DNA of 64,000 nt from Sinomonas albida (GTDB lineage Bacteria > Actinomycetota > Actinomycetes > Actinomycetales > Micrococcaceae), in contig NZ_SWDW01000011.1 in NCBI RefSeq assembly GCF_004919045.1, positions 89,328 through 153,327 on the forward strand, written 5' to 3'. The notes beneath the pieces are model-generated. The model saw only the letters and a program-made list of their open reading frames with translations, was not told the origin of the DNA and ran no database searches. Position 1 is the stretch's first letter. Each line of letters starts with the position of its first letter. Shown here piece after piece: positions 10,473-19,467 of the stretch. A program made the translations under genes and the position numbers.

Positions 10473-12169
10473 AGCTCGAGGCCGGCGCTTGCGGTGACCT
10501 CGAGTGTCCCAGTTTGGACGGCCGAGCCGTCGAGCAGGACGTAGGAGCGCGGTGTTCCGCTCACGTTGATGGTCTGGTCCCCGCCCGGTCCGTGGACGGT
10601 GAGGGTTCCACTGCCGGCGAGCACGGCCTGGACTTGGCGTGCGTGGAAGGACAGCCGAACCCGGGACGCTTCGTCTCCGGCGGCAGGCGCCACGATCCGT
10701 TGCGTGTCGAGATTCCACGGGCCCGCCAGAGTGAAGCTGTCGGCGCGCTGGGTCGCGGGGTAGGCGAAGGTGCCGAGTCCGGCCTTGTAGGTCTCGGTGC
10801 CCGCGTAGTTGGTCTGCTTGGCCACGCCGAGGAAGGTCTCGGGGGTGGTGCTGCCTGCAGTGGGGGCCGTGTCCTTCCCTTCCACGGGCTGCGGCAGTGC
10901 AGTGCCGGGGTGGGCCTGGTCGAGCAGCTGGCGTACGAGAGCCTCGGTGGTCTGGTATCCGCCCTCGCCTTGCTGGATGTGACGGACGTTGCCGTTGGCG
11001 TCGATGAGGTATTGGGCCGGCCAGAAGCGGTTCCGGTAGGCGGTCCAAGTCCCGTAGGAGTTGTCCATTGCGACGGGATAGTCGATGCCGTGCGCGGCGA
11101 CACCGTCTTGGACGTTGTGCTGCTCGCGTTCGAAGGCGTACTCCGGGGTGTGGACGCCGATCACCGTCAGCCCGGCCGACTTGTAGGCGTCGTTGAGCTG
11201 GACGATGTGCGGAAGGGACCGCTGGCAGTTGATGCAGGAGTAAGCCCAGAAGTCCACGAGCACGACCTTCCCCCGCAACTGGCTCATCGTGAGGGGCTGC
11301 GAACCGAGCCAGGCCGTGACGTCGTGGAAGGCGGGGGCGGGTCCGCAGTCCTGGAGCATTGTTGCGTTCTGGGTGCACCGGTCCAGGTCCCTGTTTTCGT
11401 CGGTGACGAGGCCACCGAGGGCCAACGGGCTCCCCGCCTGAGGGGCGAGCTGGTCCTGGAGCCCAGCCGTGTAGTCGGGGATCAGTCGCTGAACGGCGGC
11501 CGGGAGGTCGAAAGCGAGGCCAGCGGCCAGAGCGATCATGAGCGCCCCTCCGACGATGCGGATGCTGCGCTGGCGGCGCCTGAACGACTTGAGGCGTTCG
11601 GCCACCCTGCGCCCCGCCAGGGCGAAGAAGAGAAGCGGAACCGCGACCCCGAGTGCGAACGAGAGGGTCAGCGCGATCGTCTCTGGTCCGATCCTGCCGG
11701 TCGCCCCCGAGACCGTGATCGCTGCCAGCACGGGCCCCGCACACGGAACGAACACGGCGCCGAGGGCAAGGCCGAGTCCCAAGCCGCCCCTGCGTGCGTC
11801 AACTCGGCGCATCGGGATCCACGAGAACGGCTTCTCAAGGAGCTCCTCGAAGCGCGGAACCATGAGCCCTACCCCGACCGCAGCCAGAATGGCGATCCCG
11901 GTCCACCGGAAGAGGTCCTGCGGGAGCCCGAGAACTCCGAGGACGAGTGAGCCGATCAAGGTGAAGGCGCTGAAACTCACCACGAGGCCTGCGATCACCT
12001 GGTACGGACGCCAACGGGACGGCGGCCGGGCTGTAGAAGACGGCTCCGCGCCCGGTCGCGCGCTGTCGAGGCCGCCGGAGAAGAAGATCACCGGCAGGAC
12101 TGGGAGGATGCACGGCGAGATGCCGGTGATGAGACCACCCAGGAAACCGATAACGATGTTTGCACCCAT
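10451..12169 (-). CDS. dipZ: DipZ: CcdA-like membrane domain fused to thioredoxin-like domain
   Basis: 572 residues from ATG 12169. Residues 1-240 form a CcdA/DsbD-type membrane domain, with the paired cysteines in SPCILPV (Cys20) and VPCAGPV (about 143). A linker follows, then an extracytoplasmic thioredoxin/TlpA domain with the active site Cys312-x-x-Cys315 (SCINCQ). About 130 C-terminal residues form the beta-rich DipZ-specific domain. It carries electrons from cytoplasmic thioredoxin across the membrane to extracytoplasmic thiol substrates. It diverges from a fasciclin lipoprotein gene, as dipZ lies with mpt70/mpt83 in mycobacteria. Confidence 0.9.
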   Translation of the reverse strand: MGANIVIGFLGGLITGISPCILPVLPVIFFSGGLDSARPGAEPSSTARPPSRWRPYQVIAGLVVSFSAFTLIGSLVLGVLGLPQDLFRWTGIAILAAVGVGLMVPRFEELLEKPFSWIPMRRVDARRGGLGLGLALGAVFVPCAGPVLAAITVSGATGRIGPETIALTLSFALGVAVPLLFFALAGRRVAERLKSFRRRQRSIRIVGGALMIALAAGLAFDLPAAVQRLIPDYTAGLQDQLAPQAGSPLALGGLVTDENRDLDRCTQNATMLQDCGPAPAFHDVTAWLGSQPLTMSQLRGKVVLVDFWAYSCINCQRSLPHIVQLNDAYKSAGLTVIGVHTPEYAFEREQHNVQDGVAAHGIDYPVAMDNSYGTWTAYRNRFWPAQYLIDANGNVRHIQQGEGGYQTTEALVRQLLDQAHPGTALPQPVEGKDTAPTAGSTTPETFLGVAKQTNYAGTETYKAGLGTFAYPATQRADSFTLAGPWNLDTQRIVAPAAGDEASRVRLSFHARQVQAVLAGSGTLTVHGPGGDQTINVSGTPRSYVLLDGSAVQTGTLEVTASAGLELYSFTFG

Positions 12170-12294
12170 GCCCACCGTTCGGCGCGGCCGGGCGGCACGG
12201 ATTGGCGCGCCCCAAGCAAGGGGCCGCCAATCCGGACTCGCATCCGCTCCGAAGAGTGGTGGCAACCGCCCCTCAGTCAACAGGAGTGAAAGTC

Positions 12295-12972
12295 ATGAAC
12301 AGTCATCAGCGCACCTTCGGAGTCGCCGGCCTCGCCGCCCTGACGGCCTTGGGCCTCGCCGCCTGCGGCGGATCGACGACGGCGGGCAGCTCACCGTCGA
12401 GCGCCGCGAGCTCGCCGAGCATGTCCAGCAGCCCGAGCGCGTCGATGATGTCGTCGTCGGCCGCCGCGGACCCGGCCGCGAACCTCGTCGGGCCCGGCTG
12501 CGCCGGCTACGCGAAGTCGAACCCGAGTGGTCCCGGCTCGGTGCAAGGCATGTCCGCGGACCCTGTCGCGGTCGCAGCGTCGAACAACCCGCTGCTGACC
12601 ACGCTCGTCTCGGCCGTCTCGGGCAAGCTCAACCCGAAGGTCAACCTCGTCGACACGCTGGACTCGAGCCAGTTCACTGTCTTCGCACCCGTCGACTCGG
12701 CATTCGCCAAGATCGACCCCGCAACGATCAACAGCCTCAAGACCGATGACGCGACGCTGAAGAAGATCCTGACCTACCACGTTGTCCCGGGCCAGATCGA
12801 TCCCTCCTCGATCGCCGGCGACCACAAGACGGTCGAGGGCCAGAGCGTTACCGTCACCGGATCTGGGAACACCCTCAAGGTCAACGGCGCCAACGTAGTC
12901 TGCGGCGGCGTCCACACCGCCAACGCGACCGTGTACCTGGTCGATTCGGTCCTGATGCCCCCGGCCAACTAA
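12295..12972 (+). CDS. Fasciclin-domain lipoprotein (MPT70/MPT83-like)
   Basis: 225 residues from ATG 12295, with AGGAG 8 bases before. A lipoprotein signal ends in LAAC (Cys24). A Ser/Ala-rich linker of about 40 residues precedes one fasciclin (FAS1) domain. Its H1 motif is [13 protein letters not shown] and its H2 region is [10 protein letters not shown], ending [14 protein letters not shown]1 lipoproteins are surface-exposed; MPT70 and MPT83 are the best known in actinobacteria. Neighbouring dipZ suggests its cysteine pair (GPGCAGY, VVCGGV) is a DipZ target. Confidence 0.9.
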   Translation: MNSHQRTFGVAGLAALTALGLAACGGSTTAGSSPSSAASSPSMSSSPSASMMSSSAAADPAANLVGPGCAGYAKSNPSGPGSVQGMSADPVAVAASNNPLLTTLVSAVSGKLNPKVNLVDTLDSSQFTVFAPVDSAFAKIDPATINSLKTDDATLKKILTYHVVPGQIDPSSIAGDHKTVEGQSVTVTGSGNTLKVNGANVVCGGVHTANATVYLVDSVLMPPAN

Positions 12973-12987
12973 GGCCGGGTTCCACGG

Positions 12988-13022
12988 TGGGCGCCGTCCG
13001 GGCTGGGGCCGGGCGGCGCCCA
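12988..13022 (+). terminator. Terminator-like hairpin after fasciclin gene
   Basis: TGGGCGCCG-T-CCGG pairs with CCGG-G-CGGCGCCCA over a short loop: 13 pairs and one mismatch, 16 bases after the stop. Only ATTG follows, so there is no long T tract. Confidence 0.7.
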
Positions 13023-13105
13023 TTGTCGTCCCCACGAAGTGAGGACGATGTGGTCGGGGCAGCGGGCTACGAGCGCCGAAGTGCGACTCAGCCAACCATC
13101 CGCCG

Positions 13106-13936
13106 CTAGGCGGAGCGCTGGTAGGCGCGGAACGCCGCAGTCGCGAGGCCGCCCATGACGACGACGAGGGCGGCCAGGAGCCCGAGGTCGCCCCACACAC
13201 TCCCCCAGTCCGGCGAGGCCTGGAGCGCACCACGGCCCGCCGCGACGGCCCACTCGAACGGGTTGAACCGGGCGAGATCCCGCACCCACGTGGGCGAAAG
13301 CCGCGTGTCCATGATCGCGGAGCTCACGAACATGAGCGGGAACGAGAGCAGCTGCGAAATCCCGATCAGTGCCGTTTGCTGGCGCGCGAGAAGGGCCACG
13401 GCGTTCGAGAGCGCCGAAAACACGAAGGTGAGCAGAATCGCGGCGAGGAACAGAATCGCGAGCCCTGCCCAGCCGCCGTCGAACTTTGCCCCGGTGAGCC
13501 CTGCGATCGGCAGCACGACCGCGGTCTGGATGACCGTGAGCACCGCTTGGAACAGCATGGTCGACGCCATGAGCGCTCCGCGGCTCGCAGGCGAGGTCAG
13601 GAGACGGTCCATGACGCCGCGATCCATGTCCTGGATGTACGAGGTCCCAGCCCATGCGCTCCCGAACAGGGCCATCATCATGACGATTCCGGGGGTCATG
13701 AAGTCCACGTAGCTCCCCGACGCGAACCCCGGGATATCGGCGATCGATTTGAACAGCTGCCCGAACAGGAGAAGCCAGATCATCGGCTGGACGAGGTTCA
13801 TGACGAGGTACACCGGCATGCGCCAGAAGCCGCGGAGCAGACGGGCTGTGAGGAACGCGGTATGCGCGAGGAGGGCCGGCGCCGCGGACACGGGCCGCGT
13901 CGGGCGGCTCTGGCGGACCATCGTGAGCTCGCTCAT
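13106..13936 (-). CDS. ABC-2 type exporter permease
   Basis: 276 residues with six predicted membrane helices and the DrrB-like N-terminus (LARTLRGFWR-type helix, here ARLLRGFWRMPVYLVMNLVQ). Its ATG overlaps the stop of the ATPase gene in ATGA, so the two are translationally coupled. Together with the ATPase and the upstream PadR it forms a drug- or lipid-exporter operon. The substrate is unknown. Confidence 0.9.
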   Translation of the reverse strand: MSELTMVRQSRPTRPVSAAPALLAHTAFLTARLLRGFWRMPVYLVMNLVQPMIWLLLFGQLFKSIADIPGFASGSYVDFMTPGIVMMMALFGSAWAGTSYIQDMDRGVMDRLLTSPASRGALMASTMLFQAVLTVIQTAVVLPIAGLTGAKFDGGWAGLAILFLAAILLTFVFSALSNAVALLARQQTALIGISQLLSFPLMFVSSAIMDTRLSPTWVRDLARFNPFEWAVAAGRGALQASPDWGSVWGDLGLLAALVVVMGGLATAAFRAYQRSA

Positions 13937-14943
13937 GCCGCCACCTCCTCGGCCGCGGAGGCTGAATACGAACGGCCCGTATGGCGAAGGTAGACGTCGT
14001 CGAGGCTCGGGCGGGCGAGAGTCGCGGACGCGACTGCCACCCCAGCCGCATCGAGAGCCGCGAGCACGTGCGGAAGCGCCGCGGCGCCGTCGTCCGTCCG
14101 CCCGCGGACGGTGCGCCCGTCGCGCGAGACGTCGCGCACATAGCCGAGGGACGCCATGGTGCTCGCGGCGGCGGCTGGATCCGCGTCGAGCCCTGTCTCG
14201 AGGATCACCGCGTCGCCTCGCAGCTCGCGCTTGAGCCCCTCAGGCGTTCCGCTCGCGACGACGCGGCCGCCGTCGAGGATCGCGACGTGGGCGGCGAGGC
14301 GGTCGGCTTCGTCGAGATAGTGCGTAGTGAGGAGCACTGTCATGTTCTCGGCCGCTGCCATCCCCTCGATCTCCTCCCACATGTCCGCGCGAGCCTCGGG
14401 GTCGAGTCCGGTGGTCGGCTCGTCGAGGAAGAGGACGCTCGGACGGTGCATGAGGCCGACGGCGACGTCCAGCTTGCGCGCCATCCCACCCGAGTAGGTC
14501 TTCACGAGGCGATCCCTCGCGCTGCCTAGCGAGAAGCGGTCGAGGAGCTCGAGCGCGCGCGCCTTGGCGGCAGGGCCCGCGAGGCCCTGGAGCCGGCCGG
14601 CGAGGACGAGGTTCTCGTAACCGGTGTCCATGGGATCGCAGACGGACTTCTGGGCGACGAACCCGATCGCCGCGCGCACCTTCTCGGGCTGGCGTGCGAC
14701 GTCGATGCCCGCCACGTGCGCGCTGCCCGAGTCTGCGCGGGAGAGGGTAGAGAGGATTTTGACGGCGGTGGACTTCCCCGCTCCGTTCGGCCCGAGGAGC
14801 CCGAAGACTTCACCGGCCGCGGCCTCGAAGGTCAGCCCCGCGAGGGCGTGGACACGTGGCTTTCCGCGCCCGCCTGGGTAGCTCTTGGCGAGGTCGACGG
14901 CGGTGATCGCCGAGGCCGTGCCAGGACTCTGATGTGGTGACAT
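13933..14943 (-). CDS. ABC exporter ATP-binding protein (DrrA-like)
   Basis: 336 residues from ATG 14943 with AAAGGA upstream. Walker A is GPNGAGKST, the signature is SGGMARKLDVA, Walker B is SVLFLDEPTTGLD, and the H-loop is TTHYLDEAD. The roughly 100-residue C-terminal extension is typical of daunorubicin-resistance DrrA proteins. It energises the downstream coupled permease. PadR lies 178 bases upstream on the same strand and is the probable regulator. Confidence 0.93.
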   Translation of the reverse strand: MSPHQSPGTASAITAVDLAKSYPGGRGKPRVHALAGLTFEAAAGEVFGLLGPNGAGKSTAVKILSTLSRADSGSAHVAGIDVARQPEKVRAAIGFVAQKSVCDPMDTGYENLVLAGRLQGLAGPAAKARALELLDRFSLGSARDRLVKTYSGGMARKLDVAVGLMHRPSVLFLDEPTTGLDPEARADMWEEIEGMAAAENMTVLLTTHYLDEADRLAAHVAILDGGRVVASGTPEGLKRELRGDAVILETGLDADPAAAASTMASLGYVRDVSRDGRTVRGRTDDGAAALPHVLAALDAAGVAVASATLARPSLDDVYLRHTGRSYSASAAEEVAA

Positions 14944-15057
14944 GGGTGGATTCCTTTGCTGAGGTCCTCCCACGGGGCCAGCACTACAATGGCCGTACCC
15001 CGGGCGAACGCAGCGCTTCGCGCGCTGCGGCAGGTGACACTGGAGGACTCGGGTGGT

Positions 15058-15095
15058 GGCGGCTCGGATGTTGGCGCATCCGGGCCGCCCTTTTT
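15058..15095 (+). terminator. Strong rightward terminator in the padR-ABC gap
   Basis: GGCGGCTCGGATG pairs with CATCCGGGCCGCC (13 bp, one G-T pair) over a 6-base loop, followed by CTTTTT. The T tract is on the plus strand, but no plus-strand gene precedes it. It may end a short unannotated RNA starting near a TACAAT at 14985-14990. Confidence 0.8.
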
Positions 15096-15121
15096 GTGAT
15101 GCCGCAGATGCGGCGGGCCTG

Positions 15122-15793
15122 TCAGGCCAGGGTGCTGCCTCCCTCCTCTCCTAGGCGGGCCGCGAGCTGGGCGGCGATCTCGTTGCGTGGCGTTCCGGCT
15201 GCGAGGGCTTCGTGGAGGCCCTCCCAGAGGTCCAGCCCGCCGAAGGTTCTTCGCTCGATGCGGTCGAGCAGTTCGGCCACGAAAGCGCGCTCGGCCGTCT
15301 GCATGGCGACGCGGTACGAGGACTCGATGAGGAAGAGCTCGGGAAGGCCGAGGGCGCTCGTCTCCTCGAGCTCGGTCCGCGCGCGGATCTCGGCGTCGAG
15401 CCGCTCGAGGCGCTCCTCGAGGCATTTCCGGGCCACCTGGGGCGACAGCATGGGAAGGAGGGACAGCCCCGCCTCGAAGTCCGGGTATTCCTTGACCGGA
15501 CGGGCCAGGAGATCGCGCATCCAGTCGAGGGCCTCGGTCATGCCGGCGGGCGTGATCTCGTACACGATGCGCTCCGGACGGTTGCCCTCCCGCTCCGTGC
15601 GCGCGGCGCGGATCAGGCCGTGCGATTCGAGGGAGCGGATCACCGCGTAGAGCGAGCCGAAGTTGAGGCGGATGCTGTCCTGCTTGCCCCGTTCGCGCAG
15701 GGTTGTCGTGATCTCGTACGGATACATCGGGCGCTCCCACACGCACGAGAGCACTGCCAGCGCGAGGGGGTTTGATACGGGACGCTTTGGCAT
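15122..15793 (-). CDS. PadR-family transcriptional regulator
   Basis: 223 residues from ATG 15793. It has the N-terminal PadR winged helix (LALAVLSCVWERPMYPYEIT, NFGSLYAVIRSLESHGLI) and a long C-terminal coiled-coil dimerisation region (ECLEERLERLDAEIR) of the Vir-type subclass. PadR proteins repress exporter genes and are relieved by the exporter's substrate. A 20-bp palindrome 69 bases upstream is the likely self-operator. Confidence 0.92.
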   Translation of the reverse strand: MPKRPVSNPLALAVLSCVWERPMYPYEITTTLRERGKQDSIRLNFGSLYAVIRSLESHGLIRAARTEREGNRPERIVYEITPAGMTEALDWMRDLLARPVKEYPDFEAGLSLLPMLSPQVARKCLEERLERLDAEIRARTELEETSALGLPELFLIESSYRVAMQTAERAFVAELLDRIERRTFGGLDLWEGLHEALAAGTPRNEIAAQLAARLGEEGGSTLA

Positions 15794-15861
15794 GGTCGGG
15801 GCCCTTCCCTCTCTCCGCTGTCGGCTCGGACTGGCCCTCTCGAGACCTATATCCGCCTTCA

Positions 15862-15881
15862 AATACTTCACTCAGAGTATT
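15862..15881. promoter_or_regulatory. PadR operator candidate AATACT-N8-AGTATT
   Basis: A 20-bp palindrome with 6-bp perfect arms and 8 central bases, in the usual PadR pattern of ATAC-N8-GTAT type. It lies between divergent padR and the EamA gene and could control both. Confidence 0.65.
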
Positions 15882-15919
15882 CTCCATGGAATGCTTGGTC
15901 AAGAGCCTAGAGTGGTCTG

Positions 15920-16828
15920 GTGACCCTCCTCCTCGCAGCTGCCGGCGTGCTCGGCGTCTCCGCCTCCGGACCGCTCATCGCCGCGACGCTCGCCGGAGGC
16001 TCCGTCACAGCCTTGGCCATCGCCTTTTGGCGCAACGCCCTCGCGGCGGTCGTCATGGCGGCACCCGTCGCGGTCCGGGAGCCTGCGCAGTTCCGCCGCT
16101 TGGGCCGGCGCGAGTTCATGTGGTCGGCTATCGCGGGGGTGGCCCTCGCGTTCCACTTCGTGTGCTTCATCCTTTCCCTCACGCTGACTTCCGTCGCAGC
16201 AGCGACGGCCCTGGTGTGCCTGCAGTCGGGCTGGATCGCGGTCTTCTCGCTGGTACGTGGCCGGAAGCTTCCGGCCACGGTCGTGGTAGGCCTAGGCCTC
16301 TCCTTCGCGGGGGTTCTCGCGATCACCGGGCTCGACCTCGGCGGCGGATCCCGTGACGCGGCCCTGGGCGACGTGCTCGCGGTCGGTGGAGGCATCCTCG
16401 CCGCCCTGTACACCATGGCCGGGGGCCAAGCGCGGCGCACCATGAGCACGGGCACCTATACGGCGATCTGCTACGGCGTGTGTGCGGCTGTCGTCGCGAT
16501 CCTGGCCGCTGTAACGGGCCAGCGGCTCGCGGGCTTCGAGCCGATCGGCTGGGCAGGAATCCTCGCGATCACCGTCGCGGCCCAGCTCATCGGCCATACA
16601 GCGTTCAACCACCTCGTGGCGACGCTCAGCCCGCTCGTCGTGTCGATGATCATCCTGCTCGAGATCCCAGGGGCGGCGATCCTCGCGGCGGTCTTCCTCC
16701 ACGAGGTGCTCCCTGGCGGGATCTACGGGGGGCTCGCTGCGATCCTCGCCGGGCTCGCCGTCGTCGTCCTCGGCCAGCGGCGATCGCGACGCGAGCCGCG
16801 AAGCCAGCCGGAGCTCGGCGCCGACTAG
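15920..16828 (+). CDS. EamA/DMT-family transporter
   Basis: 302 residues with ten predicted membrane helices in two EamA repeats. The second repeat contains PLVVSMIILLEIPGAAILAA and the glutamate typical of the family. The start is GTG 15920 with no Shine-Dalgarno. TAGAGT at 15908-15913 ends six bases before it, suggesting a leaderless message. The substrate is unknown (amino acids or metabolites in relatives). Confidence 0.9.
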   Translation: MTLLLAAAGVLGVSASGPLIAATLAGGSVTALAIAFWRNALAAVVMAAPVAVREPAQFRRLGRREFMWSAIAGVALAFHFVCFILSLTLTSVAAATALVCLQSGWIAVFSLVRGRKLPATVVVGLGLSFAGVLAITGLDLGGGSRDAALGDVLAVGGGILAALYTMAGGQARRTMSTGTYTAICYGVCAAVVAILAAVTGQRLAGFEPIGWAGILAITVAAQLIGHTAFNHLVATLSPLVVSMIILLEIPGAAILAAVFLHEVLPGGIYGGLAAILAGLAVVVLGQRRSRREPRSQPELGAD

Positions 16829-16856
16829 CGGGGCCTGCGGCTCGCCTCGGGCCTCG

Positions 16857-17729
16857 TCAGATCCCGCCGCGCTTCACGGTCGTGGTGTTCGCCGTGTGGA
16901 TGGCCCGCAGGAGCTTTGCCGGGTAGTAGATCGAGAAGAACACGACCATGGGTGCTTTGAGGGCCATCTTCTTGACGTTGTGCGCCTTGTACGTGCGGTC
17001 GAAGCGCGTGACGTAGTACCGGTAGTCGCGCGGAGAGTCCTCGAGGCGCCGGGCGGACATCCCCGAGACCATGTTGGGCCAGTACTGGACGCGCAGCTGG
17101 TGCTCGGCGAGGTGGAGCGAGAGATCGATGTCCTCATGCATCTCGTCCCGCTCGTCGTCGCACACCTCGCCGCGGATGATTTCCCATGCCCCGCGGCGCA
17201 GCGCCATGTTGGAGCCGAAGAGGAAGTGGTATTGGTGCTTGGCGAGCTTGAGCATCAGCTGGCGGACCTTGTCGTCCGCCTTGAGCCCGAACCGCCGCAT
17301 CGGCATGTCGTAATACACCACGGGGCCTGTTGCGGCCTGGACCGAGCCGTCGGAGAAGGCCTTGGTGACTTCTTCGACCCAGTCCGGCTCCAGGAGCGAG
17401 TCTGCGTCGATGCGGCCGAGGATGTCGCCGCGGGCGGCGTCGAGGCCGAAGTTGCGGGTCGGGATGAGCCCCTGGGCGAGGTCCTGGCTCAGAAGCCGGA
17501 TTCCGGCCTCGGGGTACTCCGCCTGCATCTGCCGGACGATCGCCGCGGTCGAGTCCTTGGACATGTTGTCCACGACGATGATTTCGAGGGCAGGCGCCGA
17601 CTGGTAGATCGCGGCGGTGACGCACTGCCGGATCACGGACTCCTCGTTGTAGGCCGGGATCACGATGGACACGCTTGGGTGTCCGGTCGTGTACGACGAC
17701 GACGGCGAGGAGGCGGGTTCGGGAGCCAT
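16857..17729 (-). CDS. Glycosyltransferase family 2
   Basis: 290 residues from ATG 17729. A GT-A fold starts SVSIVIPAYNEESVIRQCV, with the nucleotide-sugar DAD motif in GRIDADSLL and the acceptor/base region HEDIDLSLHLA. A hydrophobic patch near the C-terminus (APMVVFFSIYYPAKLL) may touch the membrane. Likely an envelope glycan or glycolipid transferase. A TTG six codons upstream is a weaker start. It converges with the EamA gene. Confidence 0.9.
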   Translation of the reverse strand: MAPEPASSPSSSYTTGHPSVSIVIPAYNEESVIRQCVTAAIYQSAPALEIIVVDNMSKDSTAAIVRQMQAEYPEAGIRLLSQDLAQGLIPTRNFGLDAARGDILGRIDADSLLEPDWVEEVTKAFSDGSVQAATGPVVYYDMPMRRFGLKADDKVRQLMLKLAKHQYHFLFGSNMALRRGAWEIIRGEVCDDERDEMHEDIDLSLHLAEHQLRVQYWPNMVSGMSARRLEDSPRDYRYYVTRFDRTYKAHNVKKMALKAPMVVFFSIYYPAKLLRAIHTANTTTVKRGGI

Positions 17730-17750
17730 CAGCCCCCAATCTAGCAAAGC

Positions 17751-17791
17751 GAAGGGAGGGGACCCGCCTTCCCGGCGGATCCCCTCCCTTC
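17751..17791 (-). terminator. Long hairpin terminator
   Basis: An 18-bp stem with one mismatch has arms at 17751-17768 and 17774-17791 (GAAGGGAGGGG and its complement at the base). It lies 29 bases past the stop of the repeat-protein gene and before the glycosyltransferase, separating the two transcripts. Confidence 0.8.
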
Positions 17792-17819
17792 GTGCGGCGT
17801 CATACGCCGGCGAGAGCCT

Positions 17820-18716
17820 CTAGGACTCCGAGTCGGCGCCGTCCGAGTCGCGGCTCGCGTTGTGGATGGTCCGCATCGCGGCCGACGCGTCGCTCGCGAC
17901 GTGCTTGGCCTCGGACTTGCTGTCCTCGCTCTGACCCTCCGAGCCCTCGGCGCTCTCCGGGCCCATCGACGTCTCCGCCGCGGGAACCGGGGCGGGCTCC
18001 GCGGCAGCTGAGCTCGCCGACGCCTCGGCAGCGGCGGGAGCCTCGGAGGACGACGGCGGCGTGACCGCAACGGGCTTCACGGGAGCCGGTGTCTTCCAGG
18101 GGTCCTCGACCGGCTTCGCGGCCCGCCAGGCCGCGACGCCAGCCGCAGCGGCGGCCGCGAGGACGCCGAAGATGAGGAGGCCGCGCCTCTTCTTCTTCTT
18201 TGGCTCCTTGGCGACCTGGTGAACGGCCTCCTGCGCGGCCTGGACCGCCTGCTTCGCAGCGGCATCGGCCTGGCGCACGATGCCCGAGTCCGCGAGGCGC
18301 TGGGCGACGGCGTCGACCTGGGCCGGGGTCGCGGCGAGGCCGCGGGTCACGGTGTCGGCCGCGGTGGCCAGTCCCTCGGAGATGCGCGGCAGGACCTGGT
18401 CAGCCGCGTCCTTGATGGCCGGAGCCGCCTTGTCGACCACGTCGTGGACCCGCGGTGCCGTGCTGTCCACGATCTCGGTGATCTTCGGTGCAAGGTGCGA
18501 AAGGCCCTCCTGGAGCTTCGGCGTGACGGTCGCAACTCCTTCGGCAATGTTGTGCGCCGCCGTCTTGATGCCCTCCTGGACCTTCGGCGAGGCGGCATCG
18601 AGTCCTTGCTGAAGTCTCGGGACTGCCCACTCGACCGCTGCGTCGACGCGGGGCTGCGCCCAATCGCGCGCATTCTCGACGCTGCTCGTCACGGTCTTTT
18701 CCAGTGATTTCTTCAC
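17820..18716 (-). CDS. Amphipathic-repeat membrane-anchored protein, unknown function
   Basis: 298 residues from GTG 18716 with GGAGG upstream. Residues 1-165 are Ala-rich amphipathic helix, broken every 11-13 residues by Pro followed by Lys/Arg and Val/Leu (SPKVQEGI, TPKLQEGL, APKITEIV, APRVHDVV, LPRISEGL). This resembles apolipoprotein or LEA-type repeats. A basic KKKKRR stop-transfer precedes one helix (LLIFGVLAAAAAAGVAAW). The tail is Ala/Pro/Ser/Glu-rich and disordered. The repeats could lie along a membrane or the nucleoid; that is inference. Confidence 0.75.
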   Translation of the reverse strand: MKKSLEKTVTSSVENARDWAQPRVDAAVEWAVPRLQQGLDAASPKVQEGIKTAAHNIAEGVATVTPKLQEGLSHLAPKITEIVDSTAPRVHDVVDKAAPAIKDAADQVLPRISEGLATAADTVTRGLAATPAQVDAVAQRLADSGIVRQADAAAKQAVQAAQEAVHQVAKEPKKKKRRGLLIFGVLAAAAAAGVAAWRAAKPVEDPWKTPAPVKPVAVTPPSSSEAPAAAEASASSAAAEPAPVPAAETSMGPESAEGSEGQSEDSKSEAKHVASDASAAMRTIHNASRDSDGADSES

Positions 18717-18881
18717 GGCTTCCTCCAGACATCGGCTCGGTCAATCGCCAGCCTACGAGAGCATTGCGCCGTATGCTACGAATGTCGGGCAACAAGTGGT
18801 GTCTGGTTCCCGGATTTCACCGACCGCAGAACGCCCGTCCGGTCCCCGCTGCCGTTCTGACGCGCGTGGAACAATGAGCGC

Positions 18882-19427
18882 ATGAGCGCTAACGCAACTG
18901 CCAAGGCAACCATCCACACGAACCACGGCGACATCGTGGTGAACCTTTTCGGCAACCACGCCCCGAAGACCGTGAAGAACTTCGTGGGCCTCGCAACGGG
19001 CGAGCAGTCGTGGACCCACCCTGAGTCGGGCGAGGACAAGAGCGGCACTCCCCTGTACAGCGGCACGATCTTCCACCGCATCATCAAGGACTTCATGATT
19101 CAGGGCGGAGACCCCCTCGGCAAGGGCGTCGGGGGCCCGGGCTACCGCTTCGACGATGAGATCCACCCGGAGCTCAACTTCAAGGAGCCGTACAAGCTCG
19201 CGATGGCGAACGCCGGCGTCCAGGGTGGACGCGGCACGAACGGCTCGCAGTTCTTCATCACGACGGTCGACACGAGCTGGCTCTACGGCAAGCACACCAT
19301 CTTCGGCGAGGTCGCGGACGACGCGTCCAAGAAGGTCGTCGACGAGATCGAGGGGGTTCGCACGGGCCTGCAGGATCGCCCGGTCGACGACGTCGTGATC
19401 ACGTCGATCGACGTCGAGCAGCTCTGA
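18882..19427 (+). CDS. Peptidyl-prolyl cis-trans isomerase, cyclophilin type
   Basis: 181 residues from ATG 18882. It is a complete cyclophilin domain with the catalytic Arg in FHRIIKDFMIQGGDP, then GTNGSQFFIT and the Trp of the binding pocket (SWLYGKHTIFGEV). There is no signal peptide, so it acts in the cytoplasm as a folding helper. Its position beside a rhomboid gene near the origin is common in Micrococcaceae. Confidence 0.95.
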   Translation: MSANATAKATIHTNHGDIVVNLFGNHAPKTVKNFVGLATGEQSWTHPESGEDKSGTPLYSGTIFHRIIKDFMIQGGDPLGKGVGGPGYRFDDEIHPELNFKEPYKLAMANAGVQGGRGTNGSQFFITTVDTSWLYGKHTIFGEVADDASKKVVDEIEGVRTGLQDRPVDDVVITSIDVEQL

Positions 19428-19467
19428 CCATTCCAAAGACGGAATCTATCGTTCCGAAATATTCTCC

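Noticed and set aside
14985..15095. 6C RNA or signal-recognition-particle RNA
   Set aside because: The C-rich loops of 6C RNA and the GGAAGGAAGCAGCC-type loop of SRP RNA are absent.
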